Part shown: positions 13,850-25,625 of the stretch, in pieces | Layout of the letters: each line of letters begins with the position of its first letter | How positions within the stretch are numbered: the stretch's first letter is position 1 | Assembly: GCA_030435675.1 (NCBI GenBank) | Contig: CM059625.1 | Coordinates: 11,160,001 to 11,224,000 of the forward strand | Reading direction: 5' to 3' | Source: Steinernema hermaphroditum | Taxonomy: Eukaryota; Nematoda; Chromadorea; Rhabditida; Steinernematidae | Length of the DNA stretch: 64,000 nucleotides | The notes under the pieces: generated by a model | The model's input: the letters and a program-made list of their open reading frames with translations, nothing else | Databases searched by the model: none | Told to the model about the DNA's origin: nothing | Position numbers and translations under genes: made by a program

Positions 13850-16340
13850 ATGGGCAAAGCCCGACGTCCACTCCTGGTCTTATTTTGTTTATTTGCCGCT
13901 CTCATCTCAGCAAAAGATGTCGACGAGATAGAGGGTTCAGGCGAGGGTTCCGCTGAGACGCCCCCTTCGTCAGTACAGCCAAATGTCGCCGCATCTACTT
14001 TAACCCTTTTGAATGCCGCAAACGATTTGGACGACAATGTCGCAGCAACTAAGGTCTCTTCTTCAACCTCTACCTCAACATCCGTCTCTTCTACGACAAG
14101 AGCGTTTCCAACTCCGAAACGTAAGTTGCGTTGGAATCCGTTAATTAGGTTTGTTGGGTAATAACCGCAGAATCGGGATAACACCAAAAAGGTGCCGCGC
14201 ATCACCTCCAATGACAGGTGATCCGTCAAATCGCGAAATCAAACTATAGCGCAACGATCTGACATCTTGAGAAAATATGTGCGTTTCCAGCATCCGTCGG
14301 AGAGTGTCCACCGAAAATGGACGTTGTTTTCCTTTTGGATACATCCGGAAGCATCGAACAGATTTATGAAGAGCACGTTAGATGGACTGTGGCATTAGTG
14401 AACTCACTGCCCATCGAGAAAGACGCCGTTCGAGTGGCTGCCGTTCAATACGCAGGATTTCCACTCACTGAATTCGCCCTGGGAACGTACCCGAACGCAC
14501 AGGACATCAGACAGCATCTGGAACAGATTCATTTTCAATCCGGAGTCACAAGAACAGGATATGCTTTGCGCAAAGCAGAAGCGGAATTGTTCCAAGAGAA
14601 CAGAGGTGCAAGGTCAGTTGACTTGTACACTAGGTAATAAAACTGAAATTTTGTAGATCAGACGCTGCAAAAGTCATCGTTCTCTTCACAGATGGCCTCT
14701 CTATTGATGATCCTTTAAAGCCGGCTCATCAGCTCAGGGACATTAAAGGGGTTAAAATTTACGTCGTCAGCGTGGGGTCGGACGGTTTCGAACCAGAGAT
14801 GAACCGCATTGCAGGAGAAAAAGAAAATGTCTTCGGACCTTCGGAACTGGCAAGACTTCGCACAGCTTTGTTGAGAGATACGGAGCGAACAAGGGCGTGC
14901 AGCCGTATCGGGAAACTCCCGAACACCGTACTGAAGCCAGCTTCAACCTTAGATGACGTGCAGAAATTTGCCAAATTCCCCATCGAACAGGCAGCTGTGC
15001 CGCAAGCCCATGTGGACAAGATTCCGGAACGGCGCATCAAGCAGCTCTCCAACATCGATAGCACCGAAGGTTTCAGCAAAGACGATCAGCTTATCAATCT
15101 CCGACCTAACACTAGAAGACACGGATTCACGCGTTTCTCAACAACGACCAGCTTCTCCACAACCACTGAAGCTCCACAAACGACGAGGCGATTCCGCCCT
15201 CGGTCCAGTTCAACGACATTGGGAGCGACAACAACTGAAGAAGCGACAACGAAAAGTCGCTTCAACAAACCTCGGAAAGATAAATCAACGACGGTCACCT
15301 CTACCACCACCCCAGAACCAACAACAAGGTGAGGCGCGACCACGCACAAGATGGCTCATTTGCAGAGTGATTTAGACGTCTGACGACCACATCAAGGAGG
15401 TTCACATCTCGGCAAACTTCGCAACCGTCTTCAAGTTCCTCTACCTCCACAACAACGCGAACGACAACGGTTCCTTTCAAAACGACCCCAGTGAGAGCTC
15501 TCCAAGGAGATGCATCTCGGAAACCTCAAGAAGGTGACAACATTACCATTGACATCATATATTTATGAGTGTTTAGTATCCTGCCCGATGGACATTCTGT
15601 TTGTTGTCGACAGCTCAGGATCCGTGCAAAGAGTGTACGAGGAGCAAAAAGCTTACCTCAATGATATTTTGGCCGAGATCGAACCAGGAGACCAGAGCCA
15701 CAGAGTGGCGCTTGTGCAGTTCTCGGGAAGCAACCATCAGAAAACGGAGTGGGCCTACGACGCGTTCGAAGACAACAGTGCCCTCATGCACGCATTCCAG
15801 TCGGTTCGCCATTTCACAGGTGCATTTCAGAGAAAGGCGACGAAATGAGTGACCGAATTTAGGAACAACATACATTGGCGCGGCACTTCAAGCCGCACGA
15901 GCGGTTCTTGATACTAGACGGCGCAACGTTCCAAGCATTCTGATTCTTCTCAGCGATGGGTGGGACTTGCTACTTGTCGTTTGTCATACGTTCTTGTTTC
16001 AGTTTCTCTCAAGACGATGCAAGCGAGCAGGCGAAGGTGATTCGGAACCTCCCTAATGTGGAATTTATTGCTTTAAGTGTGTCCGAGCTCAGCAATGCGT
16101 AAGTTATTGACATCATTACAAGAAAGTCATGGGGCATTTTCTCAGCTATCTAACCAACTTCACTTGGTCATCCTAGCATTTACTTTACACAACAATTAAG
16201 AATGCCAACACTTCACACATCAAATAATCATTTTCAGACAATACCTGTCCGAATTGACCGACGACCCATCACGCGTTTACATTGGCGAGAAAAAGGAAGC
16301 CCTCCGGCAGAAGTTGGTGAACAAATTGCGGTGCAAATGA
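13850..16340 (+). CDS. Secreted protein with two VWA domains and a Ser/Thr-rich linker
   Basis: Likely extracellular matrix or cuticle-associated adhesion protein; von Willebrand A domains bind protein ligands through a metal site. Exons: 13850-14120, 14291-14612, 14657-15328, 15376-15533, 15577-15819, 15863-15959, 16003-16098, 16238-16340, giving 653 residues. A hydrophobic signal peptide covers residues 1-21. It is followed by an acidic stretch with the core EGSGEGS, a good match to a glycosaminoglycan attachment site. VWA-1 (from about 14320) carries DTSGS, a conserved Thr in GVTRTG and FTDG; VWA-2 (from about 15590) carries DSSGS, TGTT and LSDG. Both metal-binding MIDAS motifs therefore look intact. 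Between them lies a linker of about 150 residues very rich in Thr, Ser, Pro and Arg, suited to O-glycosylation. There is no C-terminal membrane span. Nematodes have many VWA proteins, and I do not recognise a one-to-one named orthologue. Confidence 0.87.
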
Positions 16341-16384
16341 CGAGTGTGTCGAAAATTAATTTATTTACTTTGTTACTTGCCTAT

Positions 16385-16390
16385 AATAAA
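16385..16390 (+). terminator. Poly(A) signal AATAAA of the VW A gene
   Basis: A canonical AATAAA lies 45 nt after the VWA stop codon and about 20 nt before the first possible ATG of the next gene, leaving almost no space between the two transcripts. Confidence 0.6.
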
Positions 16391-16409
16391 TGATTCGATC
16401 TACATAAAA

Positions 16410-19400
16410 ATGCTATTTTCGTTAGTGGTTGATCCATTGCAGCAAAGTGAACTGTTGTTGGTGAACGCAAATATTTCGGGAATCCTAGAAAGCCGCACGA
16501 AGACAACAAGCTATGGACGCGAGGGAGAGCCCGAGGCGGCGAACCTGCAGAGGTGAGGTCCGGCGCCCACTGTCCCAGTGATATGTTTGCTCTAAGTCTT
16601 TGTTTGTCTGCGACTCACACTCTCCTAGAAGAAGATGACGAAGCGAGCCAGCTCACTCCATTTCTTAGGCCAAATGTTGCTACCGTTTTTCGTTAAAATC
16701 TTTTAGATTTCTCGGTAGATCAGCGCGCATTTTCAGCTAGATTATGATGCTCGACCGGTAATGACTGTCTTTGAGAACAGAGACGTGTACGAGTTCTCAG
16801 AGAGTGTTATGTTCGGGTCCCTTGTCGATGCCTCTTCATTTATGTTGTTCAGGCTACTAGAAATGGTAACGAAATGCGTGTAAGTGCTTGTTGGTCGCCT
16901 GTTAGCGGCCAGTGGGCAAAGTTGTCGTCGCGATTGTTTGTAAACCGCGAATTTTTATGCGCTGCTGGAATGTCCGTTCCCTGCGATTACTGGTCCAGCA
17001 TCGCAGCGCTCCCGCACTGTCGCATTAGTTCGTCCCTCGGTCTAAGTGATTTCGGAGAGCTGTGCGTCCCCTCGTTTTCGAGACATTTTGTCAACACAGT
17101 GCTTCACTCATCGTGTACGATAATCTTCGAAGTCTTTTACCATTTCGTCTTTTTCCGTCCACTCTCAACTTCCAGTCTATTTGTTACAGATTTTTCAATT
17201 ACATGAGTGTGTCTTTCCAAGATCAAACACTAACTAATGTTAACAACTATGCTGCCATTAGGCAATTCCTCGAACAACTAAAGAAATTTATCAGCTCTGC
17301 CGAACATCAAAATGGCAATGTTTCCGGAGGTGCCCTATCCGATGCCGGCGTTGTGCTACTTCGACTCAAGGACCAGTTGGTTCTCTATGAGGAAAGGTAA
17401 ACTATGCGAAAGAGACCAAACTCAAAAGTCTTTAAGAAATGGAGGGCTACCTGACGAACTCTTCCAGAAGCAGTTCAATGGACTTTTGGTTTTGATCAAA
17501 GTTGTTGTCATTCTGCAAGGCTTCGTCTCTTTCACGTCGTCGAAGACAAAGTTCTCGCAGATTCTCATGAGAAAGAATTCTTCAACTACTCTGAAAAGAA
17601 AAGCATCGGTAAAGAATCCTAGCCGTACAGATCATGAAAATAGCATTCCAGGTGGCCGAAGCCGACTGCATGGAATGCATAAAACTGATTCTCCACAAAA
17701 CGGTATAGTTTTGCCAGGTTGTGCAGTAAAGTTCCTTTAATTTCAGCCTTTCTCTTGGCAAACATTATTTGAAAATGGCAGCAATTTGGAAGTCATTTTG
17801 TATTCAGTGAATAGTCCGCAACTTGACTCGAAGTGTTATGCTTTGGAGGCAAGCCTTCATGATTTGTATCCATTTAACCTTCTGATCTATAGATCTTGCT
17901 GAGCCTTTTGGACCATCCTCAGGGATTTGATTTGTTGCTTCGAGCCCTTTCTGTGATTGCCGCGCGTCAAGGAGAATATCTTCGTATGCCTTTGATAATA
18001 TCACAGTTGAAGCATGGACTGCACACTTCCAAACTGCACATTCAGGTCAGTGGCGATATGATAAAAAACACACGTGAGATTTACTTTTAAGATTCTTGTT
18101 GTGCGCCTTTTAAATAAGCTAATGCTGAAGGCGCCTTCAACCAACCATCGAGTCATGGTTCAGTGTGAGATTTCTTTGGCGAGATTCTCTCCAGAATATG
18201 TTGACAGAGTTAGTTACTGGCGTAGACATTCGAGAACGAATTCACTTTCAGCTTCTGACGAACTCCAAAACACCTTTGGGAGGGACCAATACATTGATGG
18301 AGGAACTAGACCAATGGAGAAAGCTATTGGTCCCGCTGGATTACGATAGCAATCCGCATCATCTTGCAGAACCAGTGCAGAGTCCCTACGCTCTTTCCAC
18401 ATCTCCACAAAACTTTGGTTCGTACAGAACACGAAACAGAACGGCATATAAGAACCAACAGGTTGGCGATGTCCTTCACTGCTGTGAACTGTCAACGTCT
18501 TTAAGGGACAAAGTACCGTAATCAAGAATGTAGAGAAGCAACGCATGAAACGTCAGAGCGAACAAGCTGAGAAGCAGAGAAGTATGTATGCCTCGGAGAG
18601 GGACTTGGCTAGAGCAGCTGCGCTGGATTCGCCTAAAAGTAGGATGCTGCGACAAATCATGTATTCCTTCGAAATGTTTCAGCCGATCGCGCGTATCAAA
18701 CGAGACGGAACCAATTCGACGTTGGTGGGAGAATGCGTAGGGTCAAATCGGAGTCGGCGATGATCACCGATGAAGCGGAAGCCGAGTACTACAGTCCTCA
18801 ACAGCGTGGCTTGAATCGCTTTGCCACCCCTCGTTCTCACAGTCCTCCTGTAGAACTGAACGCGAAGCTTTCTCGGAGTACCCATGATCTATCACGATTT
18901 GACTACAACACACGAGAAGACGTCGCCGTAACCGACCGCCTCAACTCTAAAACAAGTAGTAGTGCAAGATCTCCCGTTCCGTATCGTTCGCTTGGAAGAA
19001 AAGGGAACTATTCGTTGAGTCCGAGGCCAGCAACAAACGATGCAAGGGAACGTCGACCAAATGGTGGATTTAGTTACATATTTCCGAGCGCCCCCGTAGT
19101 CAATGATGCCGAGCATCGACGAGCAAGGCCGTCGGACTATCCTTCCCAGCGACCGCCATCAGCTCCCAATTTCACCAGGTTCGGTGAAGATCGCCCGATA
19201 GCTCCTCCTGGGTCGCCGCGCACGCCGCTCGCTTCCCCGCGTTCCTGTGGCTCTGTGAATCTGGGTAGACAAGATCGGAACGTTGTTTATATTCCAATAA
19301 ATATGGAAGAACGCGAAGACGTCGGCAACCAGCGTTACGACAAGCGTCGCCAAACGGACAGTGAACTTGAGCATCGTATGAGGAGTTCGAACGGAAACGG

Positions 19401-19539
19401 AAACACCTATGGATCGAGTTTTGGTGAAGATGTGCGAGACGCCCTCAGTCAATTCGACTATCTGAATGACTACGACGCTACGAGCATACGAAGCGGAAAG
19501 GTGCGCAGCGGCAATCCAACTGAGATTTACCATTTCTAG
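16410..19539 (+). CDS. Formin-like GBD/FH3-domain protein without FH2
   Basis: The first half resembles the GTPase-binding/FH3 armadillo module with which formins bind Rho GTPases. Recognisable stretches are CMECIKLIL, CYALEILLSLLDHPQGFDLL and HRVMVQCEISLARFSPEYVD. Exons: 16410-16552, 17190-17396, 17437-17608, 17652-17702, 17747-17848, 17893-18045, 18092-18208, 18252-18461, 18506-18638, 18683-19539; phases close to give 714 residues. The rest is low-complexity, rich in Ser, Arg, Pro and Asn, with SPP/SPR motifs, and ends at a TAG with a poly(A) signal at 19702. No FH1 proline tract or FH2 actin-nucleation domain is present, so it may regulate formins or Rho signalling rather than polymerise actin. 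The intron 17849-17892 appears to use a GC donor. Exon 17437-17608 could be read in another frame and is the weakest part. The start at 16410 is the nearest in-frame ATG; a trans-splice acceptor at 16442 is also possible. INF2-, FMNL- or FHOD-like ancestry cannot be decided by eye. Confidence 0.7.
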
Positions 19540-20118
19540 AAATATTTGCAATTTCGATATGTATACCGGTCCCTAACGTAATTAGATGATATAAATGAAT
19601 GCATTGCTCGGAACTTTTTCTTACGCTCTCGCAGATGGAAATCCGTTTTCCACTTGGTCATCTACTGTTCACGCTGAACTGTTTTGCGCTTTGTTTTTCA
19701 CAATAAATTGAGGGCAGCGCCAGATTGCGCCGTCACAAGATCATCCTATTAGGGTGTCACTAATTCAAATTAGTGCAATATGCATATAAATATATTCTTA
19801 TCTGATATTATTACATTCGTTCGGCGAACGTTTGGCACGAGTTAACCATTCTGGGTTGGCAATTACTTGTTCTTGCGAGAGGTTCACCAACAATTACCAA
19901 TGGAGGAGTTGGAAACAAAGGGCGGCAGCATGAAATGACCTGAAGAGGTGAGGATGAGAACAAAGGAATTAGAGGACAAGAAGACAAGACAGAACTCGGA
20001 AACTATGTTATCTAAGGACTGGCTTTGGCAAGGGAGGCGAGCTCGGAATTGTGTACACGACTGGGGAAAATGAGGATGAACAACCAAGAAGGAAACAATG
20101 GAACAGTTCGTTTTTCTC
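19540..20118. other. Convergent 3' region, with poly(A) signal
   Basis: Convergent 3' ends of the formin-like gene (+) and the Clc-like gene (-). An AATAAA at 19702-19707 serves the + strand gene. Nothing else is recognisable. Confidence 0.5.
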
Positions 20119-22610
20119 CTATTGTCCGTAGGTTAAGTACCCGTAGTTGCTCGGCATAGTTGCGTACTGGCTGTAGTAGGCAGGGTAGCTGGGATAAGCA
20201 TTGCCGTAGGTGCCATAGAACGGCATCATCGACTTGTCGTAGTAGTTGTTCATCATGTAGGCGCCTGCTTTCATGTTGAGGCTTTTGTCCTCTTCTCTCT
20301 GCAAAACGGTTAAACTGATTATACTGTTGTTGTAATGAGATCGTTTCCATTTGAGATGCGATGTTCGCAATTGCCCCCTTCAGGCGACAATTGACCGTTA
20401 TGGTTCTTCTTCGTTCGTTAAAAAGAACTGAGTAGTCGTTCACAAAATGGAAAATGGGCGCAATTTAAGTCACGGCGACGGACGAAGATTAACCGCAGAA
20501 ATTCGGAAGAAACGTTTTTGGTCATTTTCCTTTGTAAGAGTGCGTTTCAATTTGTGTCATCCCGACAGGTTTCGGACTCTCTTTTCGTGTAGTTCTTTTG
20601 TACGCTCGAGCAGAAGATCAATAATAAAGCCAAGATGCGAATGGGACGTTTGCAAAGGAAGGCAAAGGTCATCGACTCGTCTTCGGCGGTCCTTAGCGGC
20701 GCGCAATAGAAGACGGAAGAGTGCAATCAGGTAAGTGGGTCACGTCGTACAGCGTATCACCGTTATGCATATGGCATCTTGCAATTGATTACATTTGCGC
20801 GAAGCATTTTTGCCTCCAAACAGTGAATGTAATCAACGAATTCCACAGAAACTGTGTAGTTTAAGGACAAAAACATACCTTCATGGCAAATCGGGCAAAG
20901 AACATGCACAGGGTTGCGATGACCAGAAAAGCGAGGCCGACAATGAAAATTCCCATGCTCCATCCGTAAGCAATTTTGGTAGCTCCCTTGACAATCTGCA
21001 AAGAATGAACAAGGCATTGTACTTTCAATGTGTTGTAAATGGTTTCGAAGAACCACCGAAAATGATGAAAAGCACTTACAGGTTCCCAAGAACGGAAGAA
21101 GGGGTCAACATTATGCTCGGATTCCCAGTAACGCTGAGCAAACCAGGTTCCAATGAACATCGTGCAGAAAAGGACTATAACAACCAAGGAGTAATCTACT
21201 CTGCTTGCGATCATACAAACCTCCGAGAGCCATGAGCGCAGCGGTCCAGACCACAAGCTTCGTGCTCTGTTTCCAGCAGGCGAAAAGTCCGATCAACAGA
21301 GAAAGAACGATGCAGATGAGACCGATACCGTAGGAGAGGGTAGATGTTCGAAGCATATACAGGCCGTAGTTTTGGGTATATCCCCAGTTCTGTCGAATGG
21401 CTTCGGCTGGAAAGTAGTCACTGTTGCGCACAACACAGTGCGATCCGAACTTGGCGAAGCTTCCGCTTCCTAAACAAAAGATGATTTCGCCATTTCTACA
21501 ATACTAACTGACCGCTGGGTATCGTATCCGGGAAGCAGATGTGGAAAAGACCGATGTTGCGAGAATAGTACCGCTGATCCCTATCGTATTTGTCAAATAA
21601 CACATCTTTCAGCGACTTGTTTTGATTGAACTGATTCAAAATTTCCTTCCGGTTCACCTAAACATTTCTATCTCATAACTATTTACTTGGAAGAGTTCAA
21701 GACAATTATGCTATCAGTTCCGCACTGCCTTGCCTTTTGAATGTCGAAAGTGGGCGATGAGGGTGAAGAAGCGGTACTGAGTTACTTTCTGTGTGCATTA
21801 GTTGTTGATCGCGCAGATCTCTAATTACAGTCTCGAACAGTTCGATGCAGGCAAGGTGTTTTTGTGTGCACACCGCTCAAAAGATGGCGACTGCGTGCGG
21901 TAGCTCTACTGTACAGTTATCCATGCGGTCGACCTTGTTCGTTCTTAGAGCAATGACCGCGATCGCATACCTTTATAGCTGCTCAGGAGCGCAATTACGG
22001 CAAACGCGGTGTGCAGAAGCGAAACGCTTTCCTTTGAGCTGGGGAATTATGTTTGTTCAGATGTGTCTTGTAGAAGCAAACACCGTTTCTTTGGTAAATG
22101 CAGCCCTCTTCTGGCGGAACATTTAAACTCCTAAGATGGTATGCGCACAGGTGCAGAAGGCCGTTTCATAAAAAAGTGATGTCTCAATTGGCGGTACCCA
22201 CGGCATTTCCGCGATAATTCACCGTGCTCCCAAATTCGAGCAAAAAAACAGGTTGCCGAGGAGCCAATTAAGCATCGGAAGGTAACAGCCGGAGGAAAAC
22301 TGTTGAAAGGGAAATATGGACGCAAGGTCACTAAGGGTCTTCTACTTCAAACAGTTAAGTGCAATTCAGGAACCGACGTCTTGCGGACGATTCTGGTTAG
22401 TGCAAGTGTGGACGGAACCGCACACGGTGCAAGTTCCGATTTCGAATGTCTAAGAGACTCTTCAGCTTTAGGGTTCGAAACTTGTATTGGGGAATAAAGA
22501 CTCACCATGAACTCCTGCCAGTTGTCGGTAAAGAAGGATATGGATAGCATGGCGAGTGCTAGGAGGGCAAACACCGAGCTTAAGGACAGAAGCAACGGTG
22601 ACGAAACCAT
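20119..22610 (-). CDS. Clc-like (claudin-type) four-span membrane protein
   Basis: Member of the nematode Clc-like family, four-helix membrane proteins related in shape to claudins, usually assigned to the plasma membrane or cell junctions. Exons, 5' to 3' on the minus strand: 22610-22506, 21657-21513, 21469-21221, 21174-21080, 20995-20879, 20298-20119; total 296 residues. Exon 1 encodes the first membrane span at the N-terminus. A long first extracellular loop follows, containing several Tyr and two Cys (CFP, HCV). Span 2 is around YGIGLICIVLSLLIGLF, span 3 around WTAALMALG joined to VLFCTMFIG, and span 4 around FIVGLAFLVIATLCMFF. The cytoplasmic tail is Tyr/Met/Asn/Gly-rich and ends TYGQ. 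Intron 1 (848 nt) and intron 5 (580 nt) are long for this genome. The 46-nt intron 21175-21220 was chosen because it restores frame and a single span 3. Confidence 0.82.
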
Positions 22611-23388
22611 GGTGTGTTTAGTGATATTGTACGACTGCGCGAGAGGCAAGCAGTGAAGAGTCACACGGCGAAGACACCTTGCTCGCCCGTTCGGGTCTCA
22701 CGTTGCTCGACTGACCCCCCACCGCGGTCCGCCCTCAGCGCCTTGCCCGCCCGCCTTCCTTCAACAGTCCACAGCTGCAGCGCCGATACACATCTCATCT
22801 CCGTTCTTGACTCTCCCTTTTTCATCCATCTCTTCCTTCCGTCCACTCTCACTGCACGTCTCGAAACATCTAAGTTTGTGCTCCGAGTGACCTAAGCATC
22901 AGCCGACATTACCAAAGTGCATGTCAAGGTCGCACATATCCCAAGCATGCGATAATCGCCCCTTACAACGTGGGCCAGTTCATTCCTTTGGCGGCTTTTT
23001 ATAATCACCTGTAAATAACGACCTGTCACAACCGTTTCGGTATATGTACTTGTTTATCTGAAGACTGGTACGAACACATAACCGACTAGAGAGACTCAAT
23101 AAATGACTTGAAGTAGAGAGTTTTTGGACCAAGACACTGATTGATATGGATCTGTTATAATTCCCGGAACGAGAATGGACATACAAAAAGATAGAGCTGA
23201 AGATAGAAAGTGCGTCTAGTGGGACTAAGCGTTCATACCTGGTCATGTCGACTAGGATATGTCTCTCATATATGTCAAAGTGAAGAGAAAGAATTTGGAC
23301 ATAAATGCTAGAACTGCAAAGGTTGTATTACTTGTAGAAACGGTACCCGCACATATCAAATGGAACAAAATCTCTAGTGAAGGGAACT
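22611..23388. other. Intergenic, upstream of Clc-like gene
   Basis: Tandem minus-strand genes are separated by 778 nt. The part nearest the Clc-like start (22680-22850) is rich in pyrimidines on the + strand, as are other probable promoters here. No gene seen. Confidence 0.5.
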
Positions 23389-25625
23389 CTAGTGCAGTGA
23401 TGAGTGGAAAAGGTTGACTGTAACGTTGAAGATCGTGAACGCTGACCAGCCGAGCATGGCAAATGGCCAGAACCAGGCACGGAACGGACTGGATCTCGAT
23501 GAGGGCACGGTCGTCTTCATCTCCTTCGTGACATAGGACCGAGCTCCGATGACGAGAATTGACGGAATGATGAACTGCACTCCCACTCCTGGATAGCTTC
23601 CGGTCACTGTCGCCAACAGCAAAACGTTGTCTGTGTACATGGAGAGCAAAGTCGGGAGCAGCAGAGTGATGATCGGAAGGACGATGCGGGAAGTGGTCGG
23701 ATTTGGGGGACCAGATGACGGCACGGGCGAGATTTCTCTCGGAGGGCCGTCCATCTCATCGGATGAAGAGGCTTCGCTTAAAAGACGTTCTTGTTCAGTA
23801 TCCGTTTCTCTAAAAATTGTGGAATTGTCAACTTTGGTCTCGCGCGATGGGGCATGCCACTGAAAGCACCGACAGGTCTGGCGAACAGCTTCATCAGCTA
23901 CGTGCAACTGAAGAGGGAAAGAATGAGAAAAGCACACTAAACGTAACGTCATGCATGCAACAACGACGGGAAATAGGGAAAAGCTAAAGTATAGGGATGC
24001 AATACGCCTAGCTTTTTGGAAAGAGCCATGCGGAGAGGTTTAGCAACGGAAACCTACCTGGACTCGTTGTTTCCGAACAATGTTACCAAGACTTTCAAAT
24101 TGTTGATGAGAGTGATGGCGACGATCGGGTAGTTCGAGGTGAGGGTGAATACCGGGAAAAGCATAAGGAAATAGTCAGTGACGAGATAGAGAAAGGAAGT
24201 GTTTTTGTCGTGGAAGAAATTGAAAGTGTACACATCTTGCACGCTTTCGAAAGCGAAGGATCCCGTGAGCGAAAGGGTCAAATAGAAAACGATCACGAGC
24301 ACGTAAACCGCGAAAAGCATTAGATGCACGCTGTTTTTTCGTCTGAAAAAGGCATATTCTGTCCTGTATCAATTACCACACCAACCTCATTGGGGTGATC
24401 AGGCTAGGGATACTGTGGTGACACATAAAAGCGTATACCGTTACTCCGAACAGCGACCCGAAGCCACTGAAGTTAGCTGCGGGAGGGGCGGCTTCAGGTC
24501 CTTCCTTGATTAGCTGCGCGCTTGCGAGAACAATCATCAAAATGAAAGCTTAACAAAAAAACAAACAGGTTGGTAAAAGGAGGAAGTCGGTCTCACCTGT
24601 CCATCTGGAAAACGACGTTGCCAGCTGTACATACTTGGTTCGTGTAATTCCGACAAGGACCATCGGAGTGACAATGAGCATAAACATGAAGACAGAGAAG
24701 CGGTAGACGGCATAACGCGTCAAGAATTCTGGCCAGTGCTCGTGACACAGTTCATGTCCTGTGGGGGTCGTACCATTTGTCGAGGCGCTAAGAAAAAAAG
24801 AGAAATTAACAACAAACCGTTGTAAGATTTAGTATTTTTGTGATCATAATCGTTTTGTGACTGTGATTTGGAAGAGCGAAAGGAACTGTGGTCTCCTCAT
24901 TACTAGACTGAAGTCACTTCGATGGCTTTACAATGTCGACACAGCAGAAGTGCAACGCGCAAGCAGAAAGGAACGTCAAACAGTACCAGATAACGTTCAT
25001 CAACGATTTGGGAACGGTGGTCGAGTAGATGGCCAAGTCGCCAAAGAGGTACACCGTGAGGAAGAGGTAGGAGAGTAGAACGCCGAACTTTCCCAAGAAC
25101 ATGTGGGCCATCTCGCTCTAAATGTCTTTTTATGTGTACGCTCGCGTCTTCGCCTGTCTAACCACTTCGATTCGTTTGTTAATCTCAAAAGCTGCCTTCT
25201 GTTCTTGTTCGCTCAACGTTGCTGAAAACTATGTGTTAGCTTGCACTCGTAGCGTGGTTGGTGTACCGAAGCCGTCGTAGCCGTTGATGCGCTTTTTCTC
25301 CTTATCATTGTCCAAGTAAGCGTTCGCGACTCCCATGCATTCAATGATAAAAGTGGCACAAATATAGCTGCAAACAGTGGGCTTTTCGCGATAAAGATGT
25401 ACAGTTCCTACCTCACAGAGCTCGAAAGCAGAAGCAAAGCAACGCTCATGGCATAGCCGGCAGTTTGGAAGGCCTTTGGCAAGGCGAGTGCTCCAGTCCC
25501 AACGATTAAATTAAATATATACAAAAGACCAACCTAAATGTACGGTTCTTACGCACTGCTTAGACGATTTTTAAGCATACCGAGGTGGAATAGGTTTGGC
25601 CATCAGCAGGTCCTCCGCCGGCCAT
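23389..25625 (-). CDS. TMEM104: TMEM104 homologue, amino acid transporter-like membrane protein
   Basis: Polytopic membrane protein of the TMEM104 family, distantly related to SLC36/38 amino acid transporters; its substrate is not established. Exons on the minus strand: 25625-25581, 25533-25412, 25367-25267, 25221-25163, 25117-24987, 24787-24597, 24548-24386, 24342-24087, 23907-23389, giving 528 residues against about 500 in mammals. Hallmarks are the N-terminal GLLYIFNLIVGTGALALPKAF, then FIIECMGVANA, a loop segment VYLFGDLAIYSTTVP, then FGVTVYAFMCHHSIPSLITP, FALFPVF-like LMLFPVFTLTSNYPI, and a final pair of spans. A polar insert with acidic and Ser/Pro clusters lies near 23700-23850, before LPIITLLLP, and is longer than I expect for the family. 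The join 24087/23907 is the least certain: an alternative donor at about 24056 would add residues. Confidence 0.88.

Noticed and set aside
18165..18251. Second frame in the FH3 region (LVTGVDIRERIHFQ)
   Set aside because: Explained as a 43-nt intron (18209-18251) read through; removing it joins EYVDR to LLTNS in phase.
21196..21220. 25-nt intron or frameshift in the Clc-like gene
   Set aside because: A 46-nt intron (21175-21220) restores the frame and gives a normal third membrane span.
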